From positions 124,001-188,000 of the forward strand of contig NZ_UZAC03000001.1 of NCBI RefSeq assembly GCF_900538055.1: a stretch of DNA of 64,000 nt, in the 5' to 3' direction. The translations under genes were made by a program, and so were the position numbers. Source of the stretch: Pasteuria penetrans. GTDB taxonomy: Bacteria; Bacillota; Bacilli; Thermoactinomycetales; Thermoactinomycetaceae. Numbering within the stretch: the stretch's first letter is position 1; each line of letters opens with the position of its first letter. A model generated the notes under the pieces. It did not search any database and was not told the DNA's origin. It saw only the letters and a list, made by a program, of their open reading frames with translations. Shown here in pieces: positions 1 through 9,471 of this stretch.

Positions 1-72
1 AATGTTTTTGCTGGCCTGTTTATCAGTATTGTACAAGGTAAGGAAGCGTTTCGTTTGATCGATTCTAGATAG
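1..72 (+). CDS. 3' end of an unidentified protein, truncated by the window edge
   Basis: Frame 1 is open from the first base and ends at TAG (70-72), giving a 23-residue tail that ends in KEAFRLIDSR. A strong terminator hairpin follows 15 bases later, which is what makes this tail believable as the end of a real plus-strand gene. The tail is too short to identify. Confidence 0.45.
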   Translation, partial: NVFAGLFISIVQGKEAFRLIDSR

Positions 73-87
73 GAACGTGTAAACATA

Positions 88-113
88 GGGGGACCAGGAG
101 TCCCCCCTTTTCT
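88..113 (+). terminator. Rho-independent terminator
   Basis: A G-rich arm (GGGGGAC) and its complement (GTCCCCC) enclose a short loop and are followed by TTTTCTG. It sits just after the partial CDS ending at 72. Confidence 0.75.
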
Positions 114-117
114 GTTC

Positions 118-420
118 ACTGTGTTGCAAATGTTCCGTTGGTTCTTTCTTGTTTTTTCGTGCGATATAAAAAATCTCCATTGGTTGTCCCCTGTGTGCTC
201 TGTACTCCCACTTGTCCCGGTCCTCTATGAGGATCGTTGATTTCTGGGGGGACCCTTGTGCCCTTATCCTTCATTGTTCTGCTGTTTTCTGTACGGTTCC
301 GTGCTCTTTTCTCTCTGCATCAATTCTTATTTGGTCCCTTATACAGCCCTCCCTCAAACGTTGGACACCTGGAACCAGGTCTTCAAAAATCCCCTCGCTC
401 CCCTGCATCGGTTCCCTTTC
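118..420. repeat. ~310 bp dispersed repeat R1, copy 1
   Basis: The stretch from ACTGTGTTGCAAATGTTCC to CCTGCATCGGTTCCCTT recurs, close to identical, at 4804-5118 in the same orientation. It is T/G-rich on the plus strand and neither strand carries a reading frame conserved between the copies, so it looks like a non-coding mobile or dispersed repeat. Copy 1 lies directly upstream of the group II intron at 507. Confidence 0.7.
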
Positions 421-506
421 GATTTCTGCTGCTGGTGATGGGTTGGGTACCAGGTTCCTGGGCCCCTTCTTTTTCGCCGTTTTTTTCCGTCCTGGTTCTG
501 TGTATC

Positions 507-1272
507 GTGTCGTGCTCTATGAGGGATGGGGGAGGGGCCCCCGAAACCGGCAGGTGGTAAGCAGGTTTCAAACCACCCAGTGCTGCTGTTGTAAAGAGCA
601 ATGGTGGTGAACGTTCTGGGAAAAGGCAGGACGAAAGAATTCTGTCAGGTGTGAATCAGGGAGATTAGTAAAGCGAACCATTGGAGGAAAACATCGAAAG
701 GCGCAGTTGATGTCGAAACAAGGGTATCGGACCCTATCCTTGGAACGAAGCCATGGAGGGCGAACCACCTACTGTCCTGGCGGCATCCGGTGCACAGATG
801 GAATGAACCTGATGTAGGCCCTCATAGGGAACCACGAGAGACTGTCGCACGGACACCTGGCCTTAGCCAGGTGTAAAAAGGGCCAAGGGTATACCGAGGC
901 CTTCCGTGAACAGAGTCGGATCAACTCATAGTAGTGAAGAAACCCTTGTAATGAGGGTGGAGCGAAGGGGTTGAATGGTCTGCCTGACCAGCCAACGTAC
1001 AATCCGAAGCAAGGAGATGATCGTGGGTTAGACCCGATGGGTCTAACTGGACGCACAATCTGCGATAAGGAGATGATCGCAAGTTGGACCAGACAACATG
1101 GGATCGAAACCCGTATAGAACACAGCAGAGGAAGGTACGAAGAACGTGACACCAGACTGGTGTTTTAAATGGGGAAAATCCTATGGGATCATAAGAGCCA
1201 CATAATGCGAGAGTAGTACGTGTGGTTCTGTGAGAGGGTTGACTGAGATGCCCAGCCCCAGCCCTACTCGAC
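507..1272 (+). ncRNA. Group II intron without an ORF (copy A)
   Basis: The 3' end has the expected elements. A 34-nt domain V hairpin (1195-1228) starts GAGCC with its AGC triad and ends GTGGTTC. A domain VI hairpin begins TGAGAGGG, and the 3' terminus is CCCTACTCGAC with a candidate branch-point A about 8 nt from the end. The 5' end starts near GTGTCGTGC at 507, where identity with copy B (40395) begins. Upstream of domain V are long paired segments typical of domains I-III, but domain IV has only short fragments and no reverse transcriptase ORF. Excision and mobility would need a maturase supplied in trans. The exact 5' splice site is uncertain. Confidence 0.8.
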
Positions 1273-1563
1273 GACGCCCTTATGGGTCCCGTTGGGTCCC
1301 TGTTCTTAGATCATTCTTTCATCACATGAGAAAAAATTTTAAAAAATGATTAATTTATAATTAAAACAAAAAATATGTTATTTATGTAAATAAAGTATAA
1401 TTATACGAATTAAATAGATGTTGAATAGAAATAATATTGAACTCAATCCTTTTTTCCTTGGGTTGCCAATACATAGTACCATATATTATGATCTTGCTTG
1501 TACCTATTTTTTACATTGATTAGGTATAATATTTTAGTATAGAAGAAGGCTTACCTTTAAGAA

Positions 1564-2016
1564 ATGTCAAAGATAAAAATATCCAAAAAAACGTTCTCTG
1601 GAGTTGCACCACTTGTTTTAGCAACAATCGCTTTTGCATCTGGGGTCGAGGTCGCGCCCGCGTCCAGCATTGTGGAATCCACCGCAGAAGCAGTGCCAAT
1701 GTCTCCAGATAGTGTATCATCGAAAGAGGTAGTACCAACGTTGCCAAACAAGAACGGACCAGAAGAAACAACACCAGTGTCCCCAGATCATGTACCACCG
1801 AAAGAGGTGGTGCCAACACTGCCAGACAAGAACGGACCAGAGATGAAGTTGCAGAGGAGGGATAAACGTTTTTGGGGTGAAACGTGTGAAACACATCGGT
1901 TGGTTGGGATGGCTATAGGAGGTATCCCTGGAATATTTACTGGTCCCGCCGGACCCTTCGTTATAGGGGCTGGAATGATTGCTGGTGGGCGAGCAGCAGA
2001 AAGATGGACGTGTTAG
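1564..2016 (+). CDS. Small secreted protein with tandem repeat and Gly-rich hydrophobic C-terminus
   Basis: The 150-residue product has a Sec-type signal (basic MSKIKISKK, hydrophobic core about residues 12-27, Ala-rich end). It is followed by two copies of a ~25-residue unit containing KEVVPTLPxKNGPE, recent enough to be visible at DNA level (about 1699-1848). A basic stretch (QRRDKRFWG) leads to a C-terminal domain that starts at a Cys, runs through a Gly/Ala-rich hydrophobic segment (IGGIPGIFTGPAG, GAGMIAGG) and ends in Cys. SD-like AGAAGAAGG precedes the ATG. It resembles in plan, not sequence, the small proteins at 27439, 28329 and 41884. A bacteriocin-like or membrane-active role is possible but unproven. 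Confidence 0.65.
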   Translation: MSKIKISKKTFSGVAPLVLATIAFASGVEVAPASSIVESTAEAVPMSPDSVSSKEVVPTLPNKNGPEETTPVSPDHVPPKEVVPTLPDKNGPEMKLQRRDKRFWGETCETHRLVGMAIGGIPGIFTGPAGPFVIGAGMIAGGRAAERWTC

Positions 2017-2105
2017 AACGATTGACAAACCTTTCTGTAAAGTAAAACAGGTATTTGTGCAGTAAAAGAGCCACGGTGGCTGTATTTTTGTCATATTTTG
2101 CATGC

Positions 2106-2146
2106 TATCCCCCCTGAAATGGTAGGACCCCCTTCAGGGGGGATTT
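2106..2146 (+). terminator. Strong hairpin after the small secreted protein
   Basis: Arms ATCCCCCCTGAA and TTCAGGGGGGAT form a 12-bp stem about 90 bases after the stop at 2016. Only a short T stretch follows, so it may also act as an mRNA 3' stabilising hairpin. Confidence 0.6.
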
Positions 2147-2257
2147 GCTCCCACCTCAGAATTTCTGGGGTGATTTCATAGTCACCCATTAGGCCGTTCG
2201 ATGCTAAGATTCTAGAGAAGTTATCTCTCGCAATTCGTATCCTTGGGGGATCAGGAA

Positions 2258-4366
2258 ATGACGTTTTTTTGGTGTATTTGTCGCGCGATCGTACGACGAC
2301 CCCAAGCCTATATCGGTTTACTATGGAGTGAGGTTACCGCACTAGCCATAGTTTTTTCCTATGCTACGCTGTTCTTTCATCCTCAGCTGCAGGTTATCAA
2401 GGAAGGAATGGAACCTCTATTCAACTTCTTGCTCATGCCTTCTATTATCATACATCTTGTTTCCGTTCCTGTTTACTACTCCCTGGTCACACTCTATAGA
2501 ACCCGACAGAGGCAATTCGGTGTTTTTTTTCTTCTGGGTATGAGCTCGCGTTGTCTATGGGTTATGTTACTGCTAGAGGTTGCGATTGTAGGTTGTTGTG
2601 CTGTTGTTTTGGGCGTGCTAGTCGGTATGATGCTGAGTCCGGGTTTGTTATCCCTTGCAGAGCATACTTTGAAGTTAGCGGAGCTAAAGCTCCCCTTCTA
2701 CTTTTCATGGAAAGCCCTGACCTTAACTACTACTCCCCTTCTGCTACTCATATTGGCCCCTGCATTCACACACCCCCTTATACAACGTAAAAACGTCGTC
2801 CAGTTGCTCCAAAGTGAGAGGAGGCTGGATGCTCGACCCAAACTCCCGATGAACATCTTATATTCTATAGCAGCAATTCTCTCCCTTGGATCCCTGGTTG
2901 CCATTGGTTTTTTCCTACCTGTTCCAGTAGATCCGGTTTGGGGTATATGCGTTTACTATGCCATTTTTCTACTCAGTGCGTTGAGTATGTACTCCCTTTA
3001 TCGTCAAAGCAGCTTGGCTCTGTTTCATTTTTGTCGTTGGAACAAAAATTTCTCCTGGAAGAACACACGTTTACTATGGATAGGAAATATGGCTCATCGT
3101 TTTCATGATAATTCACGATTTTTCTATAATTTATCTTTCCTTGCATTGTTCTTTTTCTTTATTACAAGTATTTTCATTGCCTCTACACAATTACCTACAG
3201 GGGAAATAGTCAAAAATATGGTGGAAAACAGTCAAAGAACTGAATCCGCTTTGGTTGTTTATCGCTTGGGGAAGGAAGGGAAAATCAATCCGAATGAGAA
3301 AGGAAATTTAGAATCCATCAATCAACAACTTTTGAACAATGGCTTGATTCGTGTGGACTCTTATCCCCTGATGATAGGAGACTACGTAGATAATAAGGAT
3401 GAATACCTCTCTATACAGGATGAAAAACGATGGCTCCTGCAGGCAGGCGGAAACCAAGCTACGCTGGAGGAGCATACGAGAGGATGGTTTCTCTCCCTCG
3501 AAAACTACAATGAAATGCTGAAAGCATCTGGAAAACCATTTCTATCTCTTGGTCCTAACGAAGCCGCAGCATTATGTGAGAAAGAAAACTGTCCCAATGA
3601 AGAAATCTACCTTAACCCTATCCCTGAGAAATTTGGCGTTAAGAGGGTGCGATATCTAAAACCAACGGGATTACTGGTTCCCCTCCAAAGGACACAGTAC
3701 GCCCCTCAGTGGATTTTAGGAAGTCAGGTATATGCAAGGGTTTTGCAATACCCTAATGTGCAACGGTTTTGGGATGTCAATTACTTATTACCGCCCTACC
3801 ATAAAATGAATCCCCGTCTCCTCAAGACACTGGTTAAAGCAAAATCAGTAGACCCAAAAAATCAGATCTTACATCGAAACGAGGAGAGTAGTAAAGCCCC
3901 CTATCCCTTCATCCACAGTGAGGTAGCCAATACTTATCAGCAAACCCTATTTGGGGTTTTCTATTTACTCTCGATTTTTCTCGGTTGCCCTACTTCCCTT
4001 ATCGGTATCATGAACATGTTCTTCCTTCGTGTTTATAATGACGTAGAAAACCAGCGACGACAGTTTCAGACTTTACTACGAATTGGTGCTCCGATACATC
4101 GACTGCAAAGATCAATTAGCATACAAGTGGCCTCGCTTTTTTTCATCCCTATGTTTATATCTGGCGTGTTGGCCCTATATTGGATCTATTATATGACCAG
4201 AGCTCTAGAGTCCCATTCGCCCGCTGAAACAGGAGTGGGGAGTGCGCTGCTATCCTCTACAGGATGGACTTTCTCTATATTCCTAGTTATCCAAATTATA
4301 GTGTTTTTGCCAACACGCTCTTGGGTATTGCGCACAGTAAAAGGGGGAAATAAGAAATGCGAATAG
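2258..4366 (+). CDS. BceB-type (FtsX-fold) ABC transporter permease, orphan
   Basis: A 702-residue multi-pass membrane protein. The N-terminus (RRPQAYIGLL, then a helix ending FSYATLFFHP) matches the opening of BceB/YtsD-type permeases of Bacillota peptide-antibiotic detoxification modules. Four N-terminal helices, further helices around residues 200-310, a ~240-residue soluble loop (about 315-560) and C-terminal FtsX-like helices (NDVENQRRQFQTLLRIGAP) give the family plan, at somewhat above its usual length. I chose the ATG at 2258 because GGGGGA and AGGA precede it; an upstream TTG at 2243 is also open. No ATP-binding partner or two-component system lies beside it, which is unusual. A paralogue sharing the RRPQAYIGLL signature is at 38063-40249. 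Confidence 0.85.
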   Translation: MTFFWCICRAIVRRPQAYIGLLWSEVTALAIVFSYATLFFHPQLQVIKEGMEPLFNFLLMPSIIIHLVSVPVYYSLVTLYRTRQRQFGVFFLLGMSSRCLWVMLLLEVAIVGCCAVVLGVLVGMMLSPGLLSLAEHTLKLAELKLPFYFSWKALTLTTTPLLLLILAPAFTHPLIQRKNVVQLLQSERRLDARPKLPMNILYSIAAILSLGSLVAIGFFLPVPVDPVWGICVYYAIFLLSALSMYSLYRQSSLALFHFCRWNKNFSWKNTRLLWIGNMAHRFHDNSRFFYNLSFLALFFFFITSIFIASTQLPTGEIVKNMVENSQRTESALVVYRLGKEGKINPNEKGNLESINQQLLNNGLIRVDSYPLMIGDYVDNKDEYLSIQDEKRWLLQAGGNQATLEEHTRGWFLSLENYNEMLKASGKPFLSLGPNEAAALCEKENCPNEEIYLNPIPEKFGVKRVRYLKPTGLLVPLQRTQYAPQWILGSQVYARVLQYPNVQRFWDVNYLLPPYHKMNPRLLKTLVKAKSVDPKNQILHRNEESSKAPYPFIHSEVANTYQQTLFGVFYLLSIFLGCPTSLIGIMNMFFLRVYNDVENQRRQFQTLLRIGAPIHRLQRSISIQVASLFFIPMFISGVLALYWIYYMTRALESHSPAETGVGSALLSSTGWTFSIFLVIQIIVFLPTRSWVLRTVKGGNKKCE

Positions 4367-4474
4367 CCTCCGTCATGTGAATTTCTGAACGAGGACTTTA
4401 GGGGAGGGGGTTGCATTCCCATCTGGTGTCCAAGATCTCCGGAAAACCTTTTCTGTCCCTCCTACACCGTTTGA

Positions 4475-4500
4475 TGACCCGTTTCAGGGTCTCTTTTTTT
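4475..4500 (+). terminator. Rho-independent terminator after the permease
   Basis: GACCC, loop GTTTCA, GGGTC, then TCTTTTTTT, about 110 bases after the permease stop. Confidence 0.8.
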
Positions 4501-4513
4501 AGAAGGAAGCATC

Positions 4514-4802
4514 TGCGAAGGAGTTTAAAAAATATGTGTCTTTAGTGGGGGGGAAAAAGAGAGCTCTGAAGGAGGGAAGTACAAAAGACCAGGGATTCCT
4601 CGAAGAGCATTCCGAGGGAGTTCACTGGTCCGGGAGAGACTACAATGAGATGATGAAAAAGTATGGGGGGGACGCCGCTATCCCTTGCTGATAATGCCGC
4701 TGTTTTACTGTGTCAGGCGGAAACGGGCCTCATCCATTGCCAGCGAAATTTGGCGTTAGGAAATGGAACCGTTTGACTCAGGGGAAATTGATGTTGCCAT
4801 TC
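4514..4802 (+). pseudogene. Decayed fragment of a third BceB-type permease
   Basis: Conceptual translation gives KKYVSLVGGKKRALKEGS, then FLEEHSEG and DYNEMMKK, and after a stop and a frame change PAKFGVRKWNRLTQGKLMLP. These align in order with the extracellular loop of the intact permease upstream (TLEEHTRG, NYNEMLKASG, PEKFGVKRVRYLKPTGLLVP). Only this loop portion survives. The homology stops at the junction with repeat R1 copy 2 at 4804, as if R1 inserted into or replaced the rest of the gene. Confidence 0.75.
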
Positions 4803-4803
4803 C

Positions 4804-5118
4804 TACTGTGTTGCAAATGTTCCATTGGTTCTTTCTTGTTTTTTCGTACGATATAAAACAGCTCCATTGATTGTCTCCTGTGTGCTCTGTTACTCCCACT
4901 TGTTCTGGTTCCTCTATGAGGATCGTTGATTTCTGGGGGACCGATCCTTGTGCCCTTATCCTTCGTTGTTCTGCTGTTTTCTGTACGGTTCTGTATTCTT
5001 TTCTCGCTGCACCGGTTCTTGTTTGGTCCCTTATACGGCCCTCCCCCAAACATTGGGCGCCTAGAACCAGGTCTTCAAAAATCCCCTCGCGGCTTTCCCC
5101 TGCATCGGTTCCCTTGAT
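4804..5118. repeat. ~310 bp dispersed repeat R1, copy 2
   Basis: Same orientation and same end points as copy 1 at 118-420, with scattered substitutions and small indels. It abuts the permease relic on its left. Confidence 0.7.
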
Positions 5119-5561
5119 CGTCACCAATGCCCCCCTAGCCTTAAGACGGCCATTCATATGAGTAATCCCGCACCGGATGAGCAATGGGCCTATTTCTTTA
5201 GGAATTTACAAGATGCTGCTGGCGAGGACTCCCCCCCTGGGGGTATACCCCTCGAGGGATTTTGGCCATAAGGAGGGAACCTCTGGAAGCTCCCGATAGG
5301 GGGACAGCCTGCGCGGTCGCATACGATGGATGGTTACCCTTTTCTTTCATACCCATTCCGTTATTCCCTGTATGGAAAGATTGGGACGGTTCCTCTGGCA
5401 TTTGTTTGCATTATTATTTTTTATTAAATTTAAAAAATTAATTCCATATGTGTACTCAACTGTGGATATTTGGTTTTCAACTGGCAACATCTTTTGGAGA
5501 CCGTTTCTGCACACACCCAAGAGGTACCACCGTTATCTTGCTTGTCTTTCTATTGTACTTG
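5119..5561. other. Intergenic, no supported gene
   Basis: Contains C/G-rich short palindromes around 5228-5265 and an AT-rich stretch after 5400. No reading frame with a credible start and composition was found. Confidence 0.4.
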
Positions 5562-6497
5562 TTATTTTAGTAGTGATGCAATCATTATTACAATAGAAAA
5601 TATGATGATGTAGGTAAATACAGTTGTATATAGGTTGTTCTGCCCCGGGTGCTCTCTCAACCGTATCTTTTTGTTCCCAAAGTCCCCATAAGAATCCGTC
5701 AATGTCCATAAACCAAAGTTTGAATCGGGGGTTGAACGTTGCCCAAGTTGGAGGTGCAACCATGCCGGGAAAACGGAAATGGACCAAAGACCTATCCATA
5801 TCAAGTAAGAAATTTCCCGAAACAAGGGGGACAAAATGACCCCGAATATACTCAATAAGTGGGAAGGAATTGCAAAAAATAGTGAAAAATGAATTATTCT
5901 TATGTTTATAAAATTATGATTCATTACAGTTGCTGTCTGGGGGCACCATTTTCTTTCCCGCTCGATTTGCCACTTGAAGAATATACACCAGCCCCAGATC
6001 CCTACTGTCAATACCCAAGGTGACTTCCATCCTGGGTAGTAAAACAACGTCAAAGACCCCAAAAACCACAGGGGACCTAAAATTAGGGGTATGTACCAAC
6101 GGAACTTGGAAAACCCTTGTGCTTGGTATTCGTTTACACATTTTTCTCTGTAAGAATTCACCTGCAACATCTGGTGATAGACCCAAGACCAATGCCCCTG
6201 TTTGAGTTTTATAATATTCATTGCGGGTCTAACTACGTATCGGTAATAATTAGAACGACTCCTTTCCGAATCCCTTTCCTGAGGTGGAAGACCAGAATCT
6301 AGTAAAGAAGCTAAGGAGAATAATAAATATATGGGAAAAAGATAGGGATAATAATTATTTTCGGAAACTAATCGATAGGAAAGAGCATGAACAATCATAG
6401 CCATATGATATATTAAAACTATAAATACAAAATAAAAGATCATATTTCGACGAATGGATGACGATATTGACCCTTTCCACCCTATGGATGGCTTCAT
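5562..6497 (-). CDS. Multi-pass membrane protein of unknown function
   Basis: The 311-residue product has about seven hydrophobic segments: near residues 18-40, 52-68, 133-152, 158-172, 195-218, 226-245 and 290-308. The loops are rich in Tyr, Trp and basic residues. The minus-strand start ATGAAGCCATCC follows the G/A-rich stretch GGGGGTAAGGAG. I recognise no family motif. It stands alone between repeat-rich regions, with no neighbour that suggests a role. Confidence 0.6.
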   Translation of the reverse strand: MKPSIGWKGSISSSIRRNMIFYFVFIVLIYHMAMIVHALSYRLVSENNYYPYLFPIYLLFSLASLLDSGLPPQERDSERSRSNYYRYVVRPAMNIIKLKQGHWSWVYHQMLQVNSYREKCVNEYQAQGFSKFRWYIPLILGPLWFLGSLTLFYYPGWKSPWVLTVGIWGWCIFFKWQIERERKWCPQTATVMNHNFINIRIIHFSLFFAIPSHLLSIFGVILSPLFREISYLIWIGLWSISVFPAWLHLQLGQRSTPDSNFGLWTLTDSYGDFGNKKIRLREHPGQNNLYTTVFTYIIIFSIVIMIASLLK

Positions 6498-6867
6498 TAA
6501 CTCCTTACCCCCTTCCTTTGCTCTGCGGAAAATGATCGCGAAGAACCTATTGAATAGAAATGGACACGGGAACGGGAAGCAAGGGAAAATCGAATAGGAC
6601 CTCCCGTATCAACACCCAACCAAAATCATCCCAACTATAATGCACACGCTAGATCTTACCATAAAGCATTGTGAAAAGCGATTTTCTTGGCAGGTTTGAT
6701 CTATGAAATTTTTGGGTAATTCTATAGGGTATATAGGACTGAAGACAAAATTTCCTTCCGTGATTTCGGAAAATTGTGGAAGAGAATTTTGGTTTTCCCC
6801 AATACAACCGCTCCTCTTCATCAAATAAACACATAATTGTTCCATAACAATATGAGACGTAGTAATG

Positions 6868-7290
6868 GTGCGCCAAGCTAGGTGCAGAGAAAATGAGGAA
6901 GGAGCAGGCCCTTTGAAACCGATCGATAGGTAGTAGTAGGTTCCAAACCGCCCTAGCGCAGACCACGGTAAGAGCATGAGTCGTGAACGTCTAGGGAAAA
7001 TACGGAGCGTGACTCCATCCGGTGAGTGATGAGGAGATGAGCGCAAGCGAACCGGCTGAAGAGGCATTGAAACTTGCAATTCATGTCGGAACCAAGAGGG
7101 TAGGAATTGCTACCCCGGTACCAAACTAAGAAAGAGAACCTATCTACTCGTCGTGCAAATGCCTAGCAACTGATCATCGCCACACAGGGGCGAACTGGAT
7201 TCGCAGTAGCTAAAAAATTCCATAATGGAGGTAGAGCAAAGGGGCCAGCTCAACCGGACTGGAGCCGGGAAGATCAAGTGGAAGACACAA
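6868..7290 (+). ncRNA. Truncated group II intron relic (copy C)
   Basis: Starts GTGCG, the canonical group II 5' sequence. It shares CCAAGCTAGGTGCAGA with the relic at 26470, followed by the same order of landmarks (a GAGGAGAT...GCGCAAGCGAACCG segment, then GTCGGAACCAAG). No domain V or intron 3' end can be found downstream, so only domain I and neighbouring parts survive. The end coordinate is approximate. Confidence 0.5.
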
Positions 7291-7884
7291 GGATCACACC
7301 GATCTTGCAGTCAACACAACCATCAATGAAACCGCACTGACTAGGAACATCATACTCATTTTAAAAACGAATCGCCTCATCCATTCATCGTACCCCTTTC
7401 CATAACCTAAATTTAAAATATTTAGACAATTTTAAACGAAACAGCATGGTTCTTAACTAAATATGGAGCCTGGCGATTCAGTCCCGGGAACGAAAACCAT
7501 TGAGTCCAGAATCAGGCAAAAACGCCATCCGATGACATTCCGGGCCCAAAGTTTGGATAAAAGGCCAACAATAATAACATCACGGGGAAAACCCACCTTC
7601 CGGGGACCCTCAAACCCTATGCTGTTCCTAAAACCCCATGCCGTCCTTCACGGGAGGACCGCCCAGAAAATTCAGATCGCGCCCACCACACCCGACTGTC
7701 TGCATGCTAGCACAATTGAATCGCCATGGCAAATGATAATGTACAATTTTTTCTAGAGATCCCCCATCAAATATTCGTAAGCTGGGGATTCTGAATTACA
7801 AAAACTCACGAGGGTTTTGTTTCCTGTTTTACAGACAACATCCTGTTGTGGGTGTAAATTCCTGAACGATGTTTTCAGGGGAAT
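7291..7884. other. Intergenic with a decayed dispersed repeat
   Basis: About 7495-7580 aligns loosely with 25065-25130 (shared TCCAGAATYAGG...AAGTTTGG). A conserved 33-nt motif with a CCTGAA/TTCAGG stem lies at 7847-7882. No gene is supported. Confidence 0.4.
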
Positions 7885-8455
7885 GTGTCCAGCAAGCTTA
7901 TATAAGCGATGAAAGTTGTAATGGGCCCCCGAAAGCCGGCTGGATAGGTGGTAAGCCTCCGATCACCCAAAGGCAGCCAATGGGGAAACATTCCGATGGG
8001 GAACGGTTTAGGAAGAGGAAGACACGGAAGACGGCCTACTTACATCCAGGCGGCATGCGGTAACAAGCGGGAGAACCTCAATCTAAGCTCTTACACGAAA
8101 CTTGGGAAGTCATCATCGCACGGACGCCTCCCTGACAACGGCCAGGCATAATAAAAGCCAAAGATACCCGAGGTTTTCCGTGCACGAAGTCGGATTGACC
8201 CATAGTAGCGATGGGACCCTTGTCATGAAGGTGGGGCAAAAGAGATGATGACTTACCCTGACAGGGACAGCAAAACGATAACTTCAATTGGGAAACCCAC
8301 TTGAGGATACCATGGGAACCTCAGAGCAACATCTCCATAACCGCGGAGTAGGACCGAAACGGTCTGAAGATTGGGATGGGAAGGGCCGTACAATAGAAGA
8401 CTATTACATACAGTTCTGTGAGAGAGCTAGCTGAGATGCCCCAGTCCTACTCGAT
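7885..8455 (+). ncRNA. Degenerate ORF-less group II intron (copy D)
   Basis: The 5' part contains GGGCCCCCGAAAGCCGG and TAGGTGGTAAGC, as in copies A and B. The middle shares the GTCGGATTGACCCATAGTAGCGATG...GACCCTTGTCATGAAGG region. The 3' part has a weakened domain V (from about GGGCCGTACAATAG), then TGTGAGAGAG and the terminus TCCTACTCGAT. It is shorter and more diverged than A and B and is probably a non-functional relic. It follows a small stem-loop at 7861-7880, the kind of site used by some group IIC introns. Confidence 0.65.
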
Positions 8456-8976
8456 GATTTTCCTGGAGAAGTGCCCCCTTTGGGTGTATATACATGGGTG
8501 ATCCTGCCCCACCGTAGATCATAGACGATCTTGCAAGAAAATTTCCCTGGTTTCTATCCGCCTTGTTCCGTAACGATTGGGTATTGTGTTACAATGCTGG
8601 GAAGCCATCGGTCATCCAATCTCCTTATAATCTTTTATATAAATAAGAGGGATTATACAACAAGGACAGAAATATTTTCCACTACCTCTTACCATTTTTT
8701 CAACCCAAAATATATAATTACCATTATTTTGTATATAATAGTATATAATAGTATAAATGAAATATTTATTACAAAATATCGTGCTGATCTATTTTCTGAA
8801 AGAAACATGGGATGAGAGAGCAAGTACTATCAAACAATATCAATATATTTATTTAGTTTTGATTAGAAGTCGAAGAAAGAACCGCCAAATTCTGGGAACG
8901 GGATGCCCTGAGCAAGGAGGGTCGGATCGTTCCTATCCACACCATAAAAACAAATAGCCATAGCATTTTTCAACAC
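8456..8976. other. AT-rich intergenic region
   Basis: Around 8700-8770 the sequence is nearly all A/T with a repeated TATATAATAG unit. No supported gene or RNA. Confidence 0.4.
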
Positions 8977-9012
8977 AAAAAAGCCAGGCCTCTTCCCGCC
9001 CAGCCTTTTTCC
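8977..9012 (-). terminator. Terminator downstream of spoVG
   Basis: On the minus strand a G/C stem with some G-U pairs (AAGGCTGGGC and GCCTGGCTT) is followed by TTTTTTG. It lies just past the spoVG stop at 9029. Confidence 0.6.
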
Positions 9013-9028
9013 ACACCCAATCCCTTCT

Positions 9029-9322
9029 TCAGGCAGAGTGCTCTGCCTTCTCCTCTCCACACTGTGGTTCCACCGCATAGTATTCCTTGAGAACAGCCGC
9101 CTCGATTTGTTCCCGCGCCTCAGCACAAATGGGATGAGCAATATCACGGAACTCCCCGTCGGGCGTGCGTTTACTCGGCATGGCTACGAACTTTCCGTTC
9201 TTCCCATTGATAACGCGGATCCCATGCACGACAAAACTCCCCTCAATTGTGACCGATGCGATAGCCAACATCCTTTGCCCCTCACGATCAACCCTGCGCA
9301 AACGAACATCAGTAATTCTCAC
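9029..9322 (-). CDS. spoVG: SpoVG, RNA/DNA-binding regulator
   Basis: The product carries the family core [45 protein letters not shown]. The open frame extends upstream to 9508, but homology starts at VRITDV. A GTG start at 9322, preceded by GGTGGTGGA at good spacing, gives 97 residues, the usual SpoVG length. SpoVG is a site-specific nucleic-acid-binding regulator affecting septation, sporulation and virulence genes in Bacillota. It lies 150 bases after ispE, as in Bacillus, but purR and ridA (yabJ), which normally lie between them, are absent. Confidence 0.93.
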   Translation of the reverse strand: MRITDVRLRRVDREGQRMLAIASVTIEGSFVVHGIRVINGKNGKFVAMPSKRTPDGEFRDIAHPICAEAREQIEAAVLKEYYAVEPQCGEEKAEHSA

Positions 9323-9372
9323 GGGAACGTCCACCACCAGTTGCTTAAGGATGTCTAATCTTACCAACTTCA

Positions 9373-9405
9373 CGATGCAGCGGGAGGGCTTGCCCCACTG
9401 CATCG
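9373..9405 (-). other. Hairpin between ispE and spoVG
   Basis: Perfect inverted repeat CGATGCAG / CTGCATCG with further G/C pairing inside, in the 150-base leader of spoVG. There is no U-run, so it is more likely an RNA leader structure or operator than a terminator. Confidence 0.4.
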
Positions 9406-9471
9406 CGGCAGGGAGGACCACCTTCCTCACCCACCGCGATACAGCTTGCCCACCCCCCCCGGAAACAAAAC

